From positions 1 through 5,991 of the forward strand of contig CALCGO010000205.1 in the NCBI GenBank assembly GCA_937901055.1: a DNA stretch of 5,991 nt, read 5' to 3'. A model generated the notes under the pieces. The model was not told the DNA's origin. It saw nothing but the letters and a program-made list of their open reading frames with translations, and made no database searches. Source of the stretch: an uncultured Rhodobacterales bacterium. GTDB lineage: Bacteria > Pseudomonadota > Alphaproteobacteria > Rhodobacterales > Rhodobacteraceae. Positions 1 to 5,953 of the stretch are shown in pieces (the stretch's first letter is position 1; each line of letters begins with the position of its first letter). A program made the position numbers and the translations under genes.

Positions 1-1111
1 AGGACGCCTTAGCTCCGATGCGCAGTCCGTAATCCGTCAAACCCATCGTTTTGGCATTGTTCACTGTGACCATGTCAAAGCAGGTCCGCATATCATCAGG
101 GCTCGTCATTTGCGCAACATGCAAGCCCATGAATGCCACATCAAGCATATCGGCAGTGCCAAGCGAATACCAAGGGTCAAGCACGCAATCTTGGCCCCAT
201 CCGACATTGATACCCATGGCCAACATTTCTTTTACGCGCGTCAAACCGCGACGCTTGGGAAAGGTGTCATGCCGCCCCTGCAGCACAATATTAATCAGCG
301 GGTTTGGGATCACGTTGATTTCAGCTTCGGTGATAAGCGGAAGCAATTTCGAGACATAGTAGTTGTCCATCGAATGCATTGACGTCAAATGTGATCCCGC
401 GACTCGACCATTCAAACCAAGTCGTTGGGTTTCATAGGCAAGCGTTTCGATGTGACGTGAATGTGGATCGTCGGATTCATCGCAGTGCATATCAACCTGC
501 AAACCGCGCGCCGCTGCGATTTCGCAGAGTTCTGTCACCGACGTCGCGCCGTCTTCCATTGTGCGTTCGAAATGTGGGATACCACCAACAACATCGACGC
601 CCATGTCCAAAGCACGTATGGTGTTATCACGTGCCGTGGGATCGCGGTAGAAACCGTCCTGTGGGAATGCAACAAGCTGCAGATCGATATAGTCTTTGAC
701 CTGTTCTCGGACTTCAAGCAGCGCTTCGACCCCCAAAAGCCGATCGTCACAGGTATCAACATGGCTGCGAATTGCCAAAAGCCCCATGCTCGCTGCCCAA
801 TCGCAATAGGTAAGCGCGCGTCCGATGATATCGTCTTGGGTCATGACCTGCTTGAGTTCGCCCCAAAGCCCGATGCCCTCAAGAAGTGTGCCGGACGTGT
901 TGATCCGCGGCAGGCCGTAGGACAGCGTTGCGTCCATGTGAAAATGAGGATCGACAAACGGTGGGCTGACTAAATCGCCCGACGCATCAATCACTTTGCC
1001 AGCTTCCGCTGTTTGAATCGACCCAATAGCAGTGATTTTATCGCCCACAATTCCAATGTCTGAGACTTGCCCATCTGGCAGCGTGCCGCCTTTAATAATC
1101 AGATCAAACAT
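1..1111 (-). CDS. codA: Cytosine deaminase-family amidohydrolase (CodA-like, possible 5-methylcytosine deaminase), 3' end outside window
   Basis: This is a metal-dependent cytoplasmic amidohydrolase that should turn cytosine, or a 5-substituted cytosine, into the matching uracil or thymine plus ammonia. The first 370 codons are present and open. E. coli CodA has about 427 residues, so roughly 55 are missing past the window edge. The active site is visible: metal-binding HxH His56/His58 in DPHFHMD, Gln151 in AFPQDG, His209 and Glu212 in MHCDE, His241 in SHLT, Asp308 in GQDCVLDPW, and Trp314. Every one sits exactly 5 residues before its E. coli counterpart (61, 63, 156, 214, 217, 246, 313, 319), so the alignment is gap-free. 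The exception is Cys309, which replaces Asp314. The ATG at 1111 has AAGGAG 7 bases upstream and overlaps the preceding permease stop by one base (TAATG). It is the last visible gene of the operon. The family call is firm; the exact substrate is inferred. Confidence 0.93.
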   Translation of the reverse strand, partial: MFDLIIKGGTLPDGQVSDIGIVGDKITAIGSIQTAEAGKVIDASGDLVSPPFVDPHFHMDATLSYGLPRINTSGTLLEGIGLWGELKQVMTQDDIIGRALTYCDWAASMGLLAIRSHVDTCDDRLLGVEALLEVREQVKDYIDLQLVAFPQDGFYRDPTARDNTIRALDMGVDVVGGIPHFERTMEDGATSVTELCEIAAARGLQVDMHCDESDDPHSRHIETLAYETQRLGLNGRVAGSHLTSMHSMDNYYVSKLLPLITEAEINVIPNPLINIVLQGRHDTFPKRRGLTRVKEMLAMGINVGWGQDCVLDPWYSLGTADMLDVAFMGLHVAQMTSPDDMRTCFDMVTVNNAKTMGLTDYGLRIGAKAS

Positions 1112-2055
1112 TAGCGCTCTCCTTTATTGAACGGAACCATGAGTGCGGCAGGCACTTCGGCGCGACGTGACATCAGGATAAGCGCAAATATGGATAGGAT
1201 ATAGGGCATCATCAGGAATATTTGGTAGGGAATATGGGTGCCCAAACTGGTTTGTTGCACCCGGATCTGTAGCGCATCAAAAGCCGCGAAAAGAACCGCG
1301 CCGAGCAGCGCCTTTCCGGGTCTCCACGATCCAAAGACAACCAGGGCAATACAGATCCAACCACGGCCATTTACCATCTCAAAGAAGAAGCTGTCGAATG
1401 CCGACATGGTCAAGAAGGCGCCACCGACTGCCATTAGGCCGCTGCCAACCATAACAGCCCCCATGCGGATTGCAGTGACGGATAGACCTTGAGCCGCTAC
1501 CGCCGCGGGGTTTTCACCGGCTGCGCGTACGGCGAGTCCAAGGGGGGTGCGGTAGAGAATCACGCCAACGATCGCGACAAGAATGAAGGCGAGATAAGTA
1601 AGCGGTGTTTGCGAAAACAGCGCCGGACCAAGCAACGGAATGTCTGATAGAATTGGGATGTCATATGGCTGGAATGGTTCAATTTTTGGCGGGCCTGTGA
1701 CCTCCGGCAATGCTAGCCTATAAGCGTAATAGGTGGAGGACGTTGCGAGCAAGGTGACGCCGAGGCCAACGACATGCTGAGACAGACCGAACGGCACTGT
1801 GAGTGTGCTGTGGAGTAGACCAAATAGCATCCCGACAAGCATTGCGACGCAAACGCCCATCCAAAGGCCTGTACCGGAAAAAACCGCCATCCAGCCCGCA
1901 AACGCACCAGCGACCATGATCCCTTCGATCCCGAGGTTCAATACGCCTGCGCGCTCGCAAATTAATTCCCCCAGTGTGGCAAAAATCAGAGGGCTGGCGA
2001 TGCGAATTGCTGCGGCCCAAAAGCTAGCGGTGAAGAGGATGTCGATAATTTCCAT
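1111..2055 (-). CDS. ABC transporter permease, second membrane subunit (BPD_transp_2 family, NupQ/YufQ-like)
   Basis: This is a 314-residue inner-membrane permease of the BPD_transp_2 (RbsC/LivH-like) family, close in size to the NupQ-type subunit of Bmp-dependent nucleoside importers. Visible landmarks are the family motif GELICERAGVLNLGIEG near residues 29-45 and hydrophobic segments around 10-28, 44-60, 64-85, 93-112, 152-168, 197-218, 231-260 and 278-295. A cytoplasmic loop RAAGENPAAVAAQGL near 177-191 resembles the ATPase-coupling loop. The stretch GRGWICIALVVFGSWRPG near 230-247 is characteristic of the family. The ATG at 2055 has GAGGGA 8 bases upstream and follows the first permease's stop by 4 bases. 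It should pair with that permease as a heterodimeric channel. Base versus nucleoside specificity cannot be read from this subunit. Confidence 0.92.
   Translation of the reverse strand: MEIIDILFTASFWAAAIRIASPLIFATLGELICERAGVLNLGIEGIMVAGAFAGWMAVFSGTGLWMGVCVAMLVGMLFGLLHSTLTVPFGLSQHVVGLGVTLLATSSTYYAYRLALPEVTGPPKIEPFQPYDIPILSDIPLLGPALFSQTPLTYLAFILVAIVGVILYRTPLGLAVRAAGENPAAVAAQGLSVTAIRMGAVMVGSGLMAVGGAFLTMSAFDSFFFEMVNGRGWICIALVVFGSWRPGKALLGAVLFAAFDALQIRVQQTSLGTHIPYQIFLMMPYILSIFALILMSRRAEVPAALMVPFNKGER
1119..1124 (-). promoter_or_regulatory. Ribosome binding site of the deaminase gene
   Basis: AAGGAG on the minus strand, 7 bases before the ATG at 1111. It lies inside the last codons of the upstream permease gene. 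It fixes the deaminase start and suggests translation coupled to the permease through the TAATG junction. Confidence 0.8.
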
Positions 2056-2059
2056 GGTG

Positions 2060-3109
2060 CTAATCCCTCACCACACGAAACCGCGTTAGCATAATGGCCA
2101 ACACCATAAGAAGGAGTGCTGTCGCAAGCATGATATCTGCCAGATATGTCGGTACATCAGCAGCACGGCTCATACTGTCAGCGCCCACAAAGATGCCCGC
2201 AACGAACAAGGACGCCACGATCACACCAAGCGGATTCAACAAAGCCAACATTGCCACGATGATCCCTGTGTAACCAAACCCGGGGGACAGATCGAGCGTG
2301 AGACTACCCTTTAATCCGGCCACTTCAGAAAACCCAGCAAGTGCTGCAAGTCCACCAGAAAGCAGCGCTGTTTTCACAATCACAACGTTGACTGGAATAC
2401 CTGCAAAAGCAGCGGCATCCTTGTTTAACCCGACAGCGCGAATTTCATATCCCAATGTGCTGCGGGTTTGGATGATCCAAATGCAAATGGCCGAGAATAT
2501 TGCAAGTCCGAACCCCCAATGCAGGCGTAGCCCATCCACAATTCGCGGCAGTTTCGCCTCGGGTATAATGCGGGCCGATTTAGGCCAACCCATACCCATC
2601 GGGTCTTTGAGGACGCCTTCAAGAAGCATAGAGATAAACAAAAGGAAAATGAAGTTAAACAGCAATGTCGTGACGACTTCATCAACGCCAAACCGCGTTT
2701 TAAGAAGTGCAGGAGCCAATAGGACGATGGCCCCTGCTAAGATGGCTGCGAAAATGATCAACGGTAGGATGGCAAAGCTTGGCCAAGGCAAAATTCCGGT
2801 CCCGAGAAGGACCGTCATAAGCGCACCCGCATAAAGCTGTGCCTCGGCTCCGATGTTCCAGAACTTCGCACGGAACGCGACCGCGACTGCGAGACCAGTG
2901 AAGATCAAAGGTGTTGCGCGGTTAAGTGTTTCAAGAATTGCGAATTGCGATCCAAATGAGCCTTTAAGGATCAATCCAATGACCGAAAACGGGTTTGCAC
3001 CTGCGACCATCGCCAAAAACGATGCGATCACGACGGTCGAGATAAGAGCGATTGCAGGTGGAACCAGTTTGCGGGCTAATGTCGGGTTCTTGATAGGTTC
3101 AAGACGCAT
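2060..3109 (-). CDS. ABC transporter permease, first membrane subunit (BPD_transp_2 family, NupP/YufP-like)
   Basis: This is a 349-residue inner-membrane permease and the partner of the downstream permease. It has a short basic N-terminus and a first membrane segment near 16-36. The stretch AFRAKFWNIGAEAQLYAG (78-95) is the family's conserved region after the second segment. GVDEVVTTLLFN (141-152) matches the conserved loop of NupP-type subunits. YEIRAVGLNKDAAAFAGI (221-238) is the likely ATPase-coupling loop. GFGYTGIIVAMLALLNPLGV (277-296) is also typical. I chose the ATG at 3109, which has a weak GGA 8 bases upstream; a TTG at 3115 would add two residues. Either start overlaps the ATPase gene, by 11 or 17 bases, which points to translational coupling. 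Confidence 0.91.
   Translation of the reverse strand: MRLEPIKNPTLARKLVPPAIALISTVVIASFLAMVAGANPFSVIGLILKGSFGSQFAILETLNRATPLIFTGLAVAVAFRAKFWNIGAEAQLYAGALMTVLLGTGILPWPSFAILPLIIFAAILAGAIVLLAPALLKTRFGVDEVVTTLLFNFIFLLFISMLLEGVLKDPMGMGWPKSARIIPEAKLPRIVDGLRLHWGFGLAIFSAICIWIIQTRSTLGYEIRAVGLNKDAAAFAGIPVNVVIVKTALLSGGLAALAGFSEVAGLKGSLTLDLSPGFGYTGIIVAMLALLNPLGVIVASLFVAGIFVGADSMSRAADVPTYLADIMLATALLLMVLAIMLTRFRVVRD
2064..2069 (-). promoter_or_regulatory. Ribosome binding site of the second permease gene
   Basis: GAGGGA on the minus strand, 8 bases before the ATG at 2055. It overlaps the end of the upstream permease gene and supports the chosen start. Confidence 0.65.
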
Positions 3110-4640
3110 TGGCAACGTCCATTTCGAATCCCTGACCGGCCATCCAAAGCCCCAGTTGCGCTGGTGTCATCTCGCCTCGCTTAAATTCTGGTGAAAGACG
3201 CCCGTCTGCAATTACATGGATCACATCGGAAAGTGCCATGACCTCATCCAAATCCTCAGAAATCAATAGCACCGCAGCACCGCGTGCCCGGGCCGCCAAC
3301 AATTGGCTGTGCACATAGTTGACCGCACCAATATCCAGACCACGAACAGGTTGATTAGCAAGAATTATCTGTGGATCAGCTTCAAGCACGCGCCCAAGGA
3401 TCAGCTTTTGCATGTTACCGCCAGACAACTGCCGGATCGGGGTTTCTGATCCGAGGCAACGCACATCGTACTTATCGATAATACCATCTGCAAATGCCCG
3501 TGATTTGCGCCAGTTCAGCCATCCGCCATTACTAAAAGCGGGCGATTTGTATCGTTCCAATATTGCGTTCTCAACGAGGTCAAAATCAGCAATCGTGCCG
3601 GTCTTGTGTCGGTCTTCAGGGATACGCGCGATACCGCTTTGTACCGCTATACGGGGCGTCCATTTCTGAACCGTTTTGCTGCCCAGAATGACTTGCCCTT
3701 CATTTGGATTTAACAATCCACCAACGACATCAGCCATTGCTGCCTGCCCGTTGCCAGACACGCCCGCAAGACCCACGATCTGCCCCCCTTTTAGGGCCAA
3801 TGAAACGGATTTCAAACCGGGTACGCTGCCAACATCAGCGGTCGTTACATTTCGCAAGGCAAGCAACGGCGCATCTGGCTTCGCAGGCGAGACTTTAGGC
3901 GGCGTCGCTTCGGTTCCCATCATCATCTCGGCCAGCGCGTTTTTATCGGTGTCGTTCGTATTTACACCACCTGCCATTTTTCCGTGCCGCAACACAACGA
4001 CGCGGTCCGCGATTGCCATGACTTCATGCAATTTATGCGAGATGAAGATGATTGAAAGCCCTTCTGCGATGGCAAGTCTGAGGGTTGCGAACAGGTCATC
4101 CGTCTCTTGTGGTGTCAAAACCGCTGTCGGTTCATCAAGGATCAGAATACGCACATCGCGGTACAGCGCCTTGAGGATTTCGACCCTCTGGCGTTCGCCC
4201 ACCGAAAGCGTTCCGACACGTGCATCCGGCGAAACGGCAAGGTGAAATTTCTTTGACAACGCAGCAATCCGCGTCTTTGCTGCAGCCCGCCCCAAGCTAG
4301 GCTTTAACAGTGAATGAACACCCAACGTGATGTTCTCTTGAACGGTTAGGTTATCAGCCAACGTAAAATGTTGATGCACCATGCCGACACCTGCATCCAA
4401 TGCGGCCCGCGAATTACCCGATGGCAATGTGTCACCAAATACGCGCACGGTCCCGCTGTCAGCCGTATAATGGCCGAACAAAATATTCATCAGGGTGGTT
4501 TTTCCCGCACCGTTCTCACCCAAAAGGGCAACAACTTCACCAACGTTCACGGCAAGGCTGACCGCATCATTCGCGGTCAGCTCTCCAAATCGTTTGGTTA
4601 TGGCGTTAAGGGAAAGTGCCTCAACTGCATCTTTGGACAT
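3099..4640 (-). CDS. Double-domain ABC transporter ATPase for nucleobase/nucleoside uptake (NupO/YufO-like)
   Basis: This is a 513-residue cytoplasmic ATPase with two fused nucleotide-binding domains, the usual form in RbsA/NupO-type importers. Domain 1 is canonical: Walker A GENGAGKT (41-48), Q-loop Gln90, signature LSVGER (145-150), Walker B ILILDEPT (167-172 region) and switch His202. Domain 2 is degenerate: GVSGNGQA (293-300) lacks the Walker A lysine, LSGGNMQK (405-412) keeps the signature, ANQPVRGLD (428-436) lacks the Walker B Asp-Glu pair, and Glu462 stands where the switch histidine would be. Such asymmetry is common in this family, so it need not mean loss of function. The ATG at 4640 lies only 6 bases after the binding-protein stop and has no clear Shine-Dalgarno sequence. 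That suggests translation depends on ribosomes arriving from the upstream gene. Confidence 0.94.
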   Translation of the reverse strand: MSKDAVEALSLNAITKRFGELTANDAVSLAVNVGEVVALLGENGAGKTTLMNILFGHYTADSGTVRVFGDTLPSGNSRAALDAGVGMVHQHFTLADNLTVQENITLGVHSLLKPSLGRAAAKTRIAALSKKFHLAVSPDARVGTLSVGERQRVEILKALYRDVRILILDEPTAVLTPQETDDLFATLRLAIAEGLSIIFISHKLHEVMAIADRVVVLRHGKMAGGVNTNDTDKNALAEMMMGTEATPPKVSPAKPDAPLLALRNVTTADVGSVPGLKSVSLALKGGQIVGLAGVSGNGQAAMADVVGGLLNPNEGQVILGSKTVQKWTPRIAVQSGIARIPEDRHKTGTIADFDLVENAILERYKSPAFSNGGWLNWRKSRAFADGIIDKYDVRCLGSETPIRQLSGGNMQKLILGRVLEADPQIILANQPVRGLDIGAVNYVHSQLLAARARGAAVLLISEDLDEVMALSDVIHVIADGRLSPEFKRGEMTPAQLGLWMAGQGFEMDVANAS

Positions 4641-4646
4641 GATCGA

Positions 4647-5654
4647 TTAGGACGACGATGGTTCGCTGTCGTCAATCGTGACCGAGAACGCGCCAGACTT
4701 AATCTCAGCCTCGCGTTGCGCCACAAGCGCAAGTGCCGCTGCTGGAACTTTGCCGTCAAACGTGCCCAAAGGCGCAAGACTTGTACCACCTTGATTCATA
4801 AACGAATAGACACCGTAGTCCGCGGCGGTAAAGCTACCAGCCTGCACTTCAGCGATGGCTTTATCCAGCGTTGGTTCAAAATGCCAAATCGCAGAGGCAA
4901 CAACCGTGTCAGGATAATCAGCCTGCGTATCAATAACGTTACCGATGGCAAGAATACCTTTCTCCTGGGCGGCATCAGAAACACCAAAACGCTCTGCATA
5001 AAGTACATCCACGCCGTTTTCGATCATCGCGAACGCAGTTTCCTTGGCCTTTGGTGGATCGAACCAGCTGCCAATAAAGCTCACCTGGAATTTGATGTCA
5101 GGGTTTATTTCATGCGCACCAGCCATGAATGCGTGCATTAGACGGTTTACTTCGGGAATTGGGAACCCGCCGACCATGCCGATGTTGCCGGATTCAGTCA
5201 TCGCACCAGCAATGATGCCCGACAGATAGGACGCGTCTTGAATATAGTTATCAAAGACCGAGAAATTCGGCAGTGCGGCGTCTTCTTTAAAGCTTGAACC
5301 CATCAAGAATGCTACGTTTGGATATTCAGCGGCAACTTCGCGTGCTTCTTGTTCAGCCCCAAAGACTTCGCCGATGATCAGTGTATTGCCCGCCTCAGCG
5401 TATTCACGCATCACACGAGCATAATCAGTATTGCTGACATTTTCCGAGAACGAATAAGCGATGTCGCCGCGATCCTGCGCTGCAAGTGCCGCCTTATGAA
5501 TACGGCTGACCCATTGCTGTTCGACAGGTACAGTATAGATACCCGCTGTTTTGATCGGTTCAGCGGCCAAAGCTCGCCCCGCCCCAAGTATCAGCGATGT
5601 TGCTGCGGTCGTCGCCATAAAGTGGCGACGGCTAAGGTTTGTTGTTTTCGTCAT
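4647..5654 (-). CDS. Bmp-family periplasmic substrate-binding protein of the ABC importer, Tat-exported
   Basis: This is a 335-residue binding protein of the Bmp/PnrA/NupN family, which captures nucleosides or nucleobases for the adjacent transporter. The N-terminus has a twin-arginine signal, SRRHFMA (Arg9-Arg10), then a hydrophobic stretch and ALA-AE near residue 30 as a likely cleavage site. There is no lipobox cysteine, so it should be a soluble periplasmic protein rather than a lipoprotein as in Gram-positives and spirochaetes. Family landmarks include GNIGMVGGFPIPEVNR (156-171), HAFMAGAHEINP (174-185), GSWFDPPKAKETA (195-207) and GVDVLYAERFG (214-224). The start is the ATG at 5654, preceded by AGGGAGGG. 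The frame stays open 19 codons further upstream, but that extension would run through the ribosome binding site and operator and would bury the Tat signal. It is the first gene of the operon. The exact ligand is not readable; context favours a pyrimidine. Confidence 0.92.
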   Translation of the reverse strand: MTKTTNLSRRHFMATTAATSLILGAGRALAAEPIKTAGIYTVPVEQQWVSRIHKAALAAQDRGDIAYSFSENVSNTDYARVMREYAEAGNTLIIGEVFGAEQEAREVAAEYPNVAFLMGSSFKEDAALPNFSVFDNYIQDASYLSGIIAGAMTESGNIGMVGGFPIPEVNRLMHAFMAGAHEINPDIKFQVSFIGSWFDPPKAKETAFAMIENGVDVLYAERFGVSDAAQEKGILAIGNVIDTQADYPDTVVASAIWHFEPTLDKAIAEVQAGSFTAADYGVYSFMNQGGTSLAPLGTFDGKVPAAALALVAQREAEIKSGAFSVTIDDSEPSSS

Positions 5655-5662
5655 CGTGTCAT

Positions 5663-5670
5663 CCCTCCCT
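5663..5670 (-). promoter_or_regulatory. Ribosome binding site deciding the start of the binding-protein gene
   Basis: AGGGAGGG on the minus strand ends 8 bases before the ATG at 5654. It is the strongest such site in the operon. It sets the start just before the Tat signal rather than at the upstream in-frame start at 5711. Confidence 0.8.
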
Positions 5671-5679
5671 AAGTTTCGT

Positions 5680-5692
5680 AAGAGTAACTCTT
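5680..5692. repeat. Perfect 13-base palindrome in the 5' leader
   Basis: AAGAGTAACTCTT has 6-base arms around one central base. It lies between the RutR-like operator and the ribosome binding site. It could be a second operator or part of the leader RNA. The arms are too short and AT-rich for a convincing terminator, and no U-tract follows on the minus strand. Confidence 0.5.
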
Positions 5693-5695
5693 CTT

Positions 5696-5711
5696 TTAAC
5701 CATTTGGTCAA
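5696..5711. promoter_or_regulatory. RutR-like operator
   Basis: The plus strand reads TTAACCATTTGGTCAA and the minus strand TTGACCAAATGGTTAA. This matches the known RutR consensus TTGACCAnnTGGTCAA at 13 of 14 fixed positions. RutR is a TetR-family regulator of pyrimidine use that leaves DNA when it binds uracil or thymine. The site ends 42 bases upstream of the binding-protein ATG. Its TTGACC could also serve as a -35 element, a good place for repression. No rutR gene is in the window, so the cognate protein is inferred. Confidence 0.65.
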
Positions 5712-5721
5712 GAATTTTATT

Positions 5722-5730
5722 TTTGGTCAA
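5722..5730. repeat. Second copy of the RutR-like half-site
   Basis: TTTGGTCAA repeats exactly the 9 bases at 5703-5711, shifted by 19 bases, close to two helical turns. The opposite arm (5715-5721) does not match the consensus, so it is a half-site only. It could assist cooperative binding, or simply reflect a duplicated TTGACC promoter element. Confidence 0.45.
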
Positions 5731-5768
5731 GGTGGCGATGCTAACTGCGTTCTGCCCAATGGACTTCC

Positions 5769-5953
5769 GGGACTGTCAAAATTAAACTTGGTTCGAGTAG
5801 GCGGATGGGTTTATCGCGTGCGTGTGTGGCAAAACACTCCCCATTCAGGTACTTCAAAACAAGCCCGAGATCATCCGCTTGGCTGTGATGCTGTACGTTC
5901 GGTTTCCGCTTTTGTGCCGTAATGTGGAGGATCTTTTGCACGAACGCGGTGTT
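5769..5953 (+). mobile_element. Left-end remnant of an IS6-family insertion sequence
   Basis: GGGACTGTCAAAATT at about 5769 is a plausible left terminal inverted repeat. It lies 57 bases before the transposase start, comparable to the spacing in IS26-type elements. Transposase similarity follows and stops being recognisable after about 5953. The remaining bases to 5991 show nothing I can identify, so the element may be truncated there or diverge. The boundary is tentative because no right end or target duplication is visible. Confidence 0.5.
5826..5953 (+). pseudogene. IS6-family transposase, N-terminal fragment, frameshifted
   Basis: From a GTG at 5826 the first frame gives VAKHSPFRYFKTSP. 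One frame over, from 5867, the sequence continues as EIIRLAVMLYVRFPL, then LCRNVEDLLHERGV. Joined, this matches the typical IS6-family transposase N-terminus, with PFRYFKTSPEII followed by an RNVEDLLHERG helix. A single missing base near 5864-5867 breaks the frame. The residues expected after HERG (a DxxHETVRxWW-type segment) are absent. The usual ATG is also lost. This is a decayed relic, not a functional gene; the catalytic DDE domain is not in the window. Confidence 0.72.

Larger units (their letters stand above)
1..5711 (-). other. Predicted operon: pyrimidine-base ABC importer plus deaminase
   Basis: Five genes run in the same direction with junctions of +6, -11, +4 and -1 bases and no terminator-like structure between them. 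The order is binding protein, ATPase, permease, permease, deaminase. The only control region is upstream of the binding protein. Whether more genes follow the deaminase cannot be seen. Confidence 0.85.
5683..5730 (-). promoter_or_regulatory. Probable promoter region of the five-gene operon
   Basis: On the minus strand two TTGACC hexamers (5730-5725 and 5711-5706) resemble a sigma-70 -35 box. No well-spaced -10 box stands out: at 17-base spacing they face CCAAAT (5707-5702) and GTTACT (5688-5683), each only 3 of 6 to consensus. TAAAAT (5719-5714) is the best -10-like hexamer but lacks a good -35. Under any of these readings the RutR-like site overlaps or sits just downstream of the promoter. 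The exact start cannot be settled from sequence. Confidence 0.35.

Noticed and set aside
461..973. Open frame of 170 codons on the plus strand
   Set aside because: It is fully antisense to the CodA-like gene, whose catalytic residues are all intact. No domain features are visible in the plus-strand product.
2298..2834. Open frame of 178 codons on the plus strand
   Set aside because: It is antisense to the first permease gene. Its Ser/Pro/Arg-rich, low-complexity character reflects the complement of hydrophobic codons.
3970..4000. Degenerate second nucleotide-binding domain of the ATPase as possible pseudogenisation
   Set aside because: The frame is intact at normal length, and loss of Walker A Lys and Walker B Glu in the C-terminal domain is common in RbsA/NupO-type ATPases.
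4368..5141. Long open frame (257 codons) on the plus strand
   Set aside because: It lies antisense across the well-supported ATPase and binding-protein genes. It reads as cysteine-, arginine- and histidine-rich sequence with no recognisable domain, typical of a shadow frame.
5651..5662. Mini open frame ATGACACGATGA on the minus strand overlapping the binding-protein start, a possible leader peptide
   Set aside because: It begins directly against the AGGGAGGG ribosome binding site with no spacer, so it is unlikely to be initiated. Three codons carry no recognisable attenuation signal.
5551..5922. Open frame of 123 codons crossing the control region and the IS remnant on the plus strand
   Set aside because: It starts inside the binding-protein gene, passes through operator and intergenic DNA, and reads the transposase remnant in the wrong frame.
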